Under the pieces are notes generated by a model that saw nothing but the letters and a program-made list of their open reading frames with translations, ran no database searches and was not told where the DNA came from. A stretch of DNA of 5,097 bases from Bacillota bacterium (GTDB lineage: Bacteria > Bacillota > Limnochordia > JAAZLZ01). The translations under genes were made by a program, and so were the position numbers. Shown here in pieces: positions 4,880-5,097 of this stretch (position 1 is the first letter of the stretch; each line of letters starts with the position of its first letter). Location of the stretch: NCBI GenBank assembly GCA_012799075.1, contig JAAZLZ010000104.1, positions 1 through 5,097 of the forward strand, given 5' to 3'.

Positions 4880-5097
4880 TTATCCCCCCCGATGATAGAT
4901 CGCTTCGATGGGATCTTTGTCCGCCGCCCAGTAGGCGGGCACGATGCTCGCCAGCAAGGAGACGATGACGCCAAGACCGAAGACCATGGCGAAGGCCTGG
5001 GGGTTCCAGACCCCGTAGATCTTGCCCAGGACGGGTATCCCAAAGGAAGTCATGTCAACGCCCGTCATGGCCGAAAAATCGATGCCGAAGCGGGCAA
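4880..5097 (-). CDS. ABC transporter permease, FtsX/LolC-like (C-terminal part, runs off the window)
   Basis: Only the last 71 codons are inside the window; the frame is open to the right edge and the start lies beyond it. The visible part is the end of an FtsX domain: a periplasmic loop (GIDFSAMTGVDMTSFGIPVLGKIYGVWNPQ), the last transmembrane helix (about AFAMVFGLGVIVSLLASIVPA), and the cytoplasmic tail AYWAADKDPIEAIYHRGG, the counterpart of the usual PARRAAxxxPxEALR ending. The arginines normally present after PA are replaced by YWAADK. The next gene encodes a second, different permease 1 nt downstream, so the pair probably forms a heterodimer like LolC and LolE around a shared ATPase, which is not in this window. 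Confidence 0.93.
   Translation of the reverse strand, partial: ARFGIDFSAMTGVDMTSFGIPVLGKIYGVWNPQAFAMVFGLGVIVSLLASIVPAYWAADKDPIEAIYHRGG
4884..4890 (-). repeat. G7 homopolymer at the junction of the two permease genes
   Basis: Seven consecutive G (minus strand) cover the last codons of the first permease (CGG GGG GGA TAA) and lie 5 nt before the ATG of the second, where they are the only Shine-Dalgarno-like sequence. With six G the stop would be bypassed and the two permeases would be fused in frame (HRGDN-MPFL). Confidence 0.7.

Noticed and set aside
4879..5043. N-terminal extension of the second permease
   Set aside because: It overlaps the end of the first permease out of frame, is rich in Ser, Pro, Arg and Trp as expected of a shadow frame, and family similarity begins at the ATG at 4878.

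Overview
The window holds two convergent gene groups and an unusual intergenic stretch of about 330 bases at its left end. Composition by eye is moderately GC-rich. Shine-Dalgarno sites are strong (GAGGTG, AAAGGTG, GAGGAG), as in Bacillota. The minus-strand genes (two FtsX/LolE-type permeases, a LolA-like periplasmic protein, a predicted outer-membrane beta-barrel) only make sense in a cell with an outer membrane. A diderm Bacillota lineage (Limnochordia- or Halanaerobiales-like) fits both signals, but this is inference; other diderms are possible.

Left end (1-330): no intact gene. The minus strand at 12-140 reads like the C-terminal end of a protein with no usable start, possibly a gene remnant. 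Before the first real gene lies a near-perfect 24-bp palindrome (276-299) with three GGATCC hexamers exactly 8 bp apart, a good candidate operator, with a weak possible promoter just upstream.

Plus strand (331-1732): a GntR-family FCD-type regulator, then, 37 nt later, an RraA-like enzyme of the 4-hydroxy-4-methyl-2-oxoglutarate aldolase / oxaloacetate decarboxylase type. They look like a two-gene, probably autoregulated catabolic operon whose inducer may be an organic acid. A strong GC hairpin (1743-1769) closes the operon and separates it from the convergent group.

Minus strand (5097 down to 1775): in transcription order, the C-terminal end of one FtsX-type permease (cut by the window edge), a complete second FtsX/LolE-type permease, a secreted LolA-like protein, and a small predicted beta-barrel with a GRQ-x-x-SW...NP-x-DF signature and terminal Phe. 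Gaps are 1, 17 and 12 nt, so these are one operon with translational coupling. Together they could form a route across the envelope: inner-membrane ABC extractor, periplasmic carrier, outer-membrane acceptor. The cargo (lipoprotein, lipid or other hydrophobic molecule) is unknown and the ATPase, if linked, lies beyond the right edge. This cluster is the most interesting part of the window.
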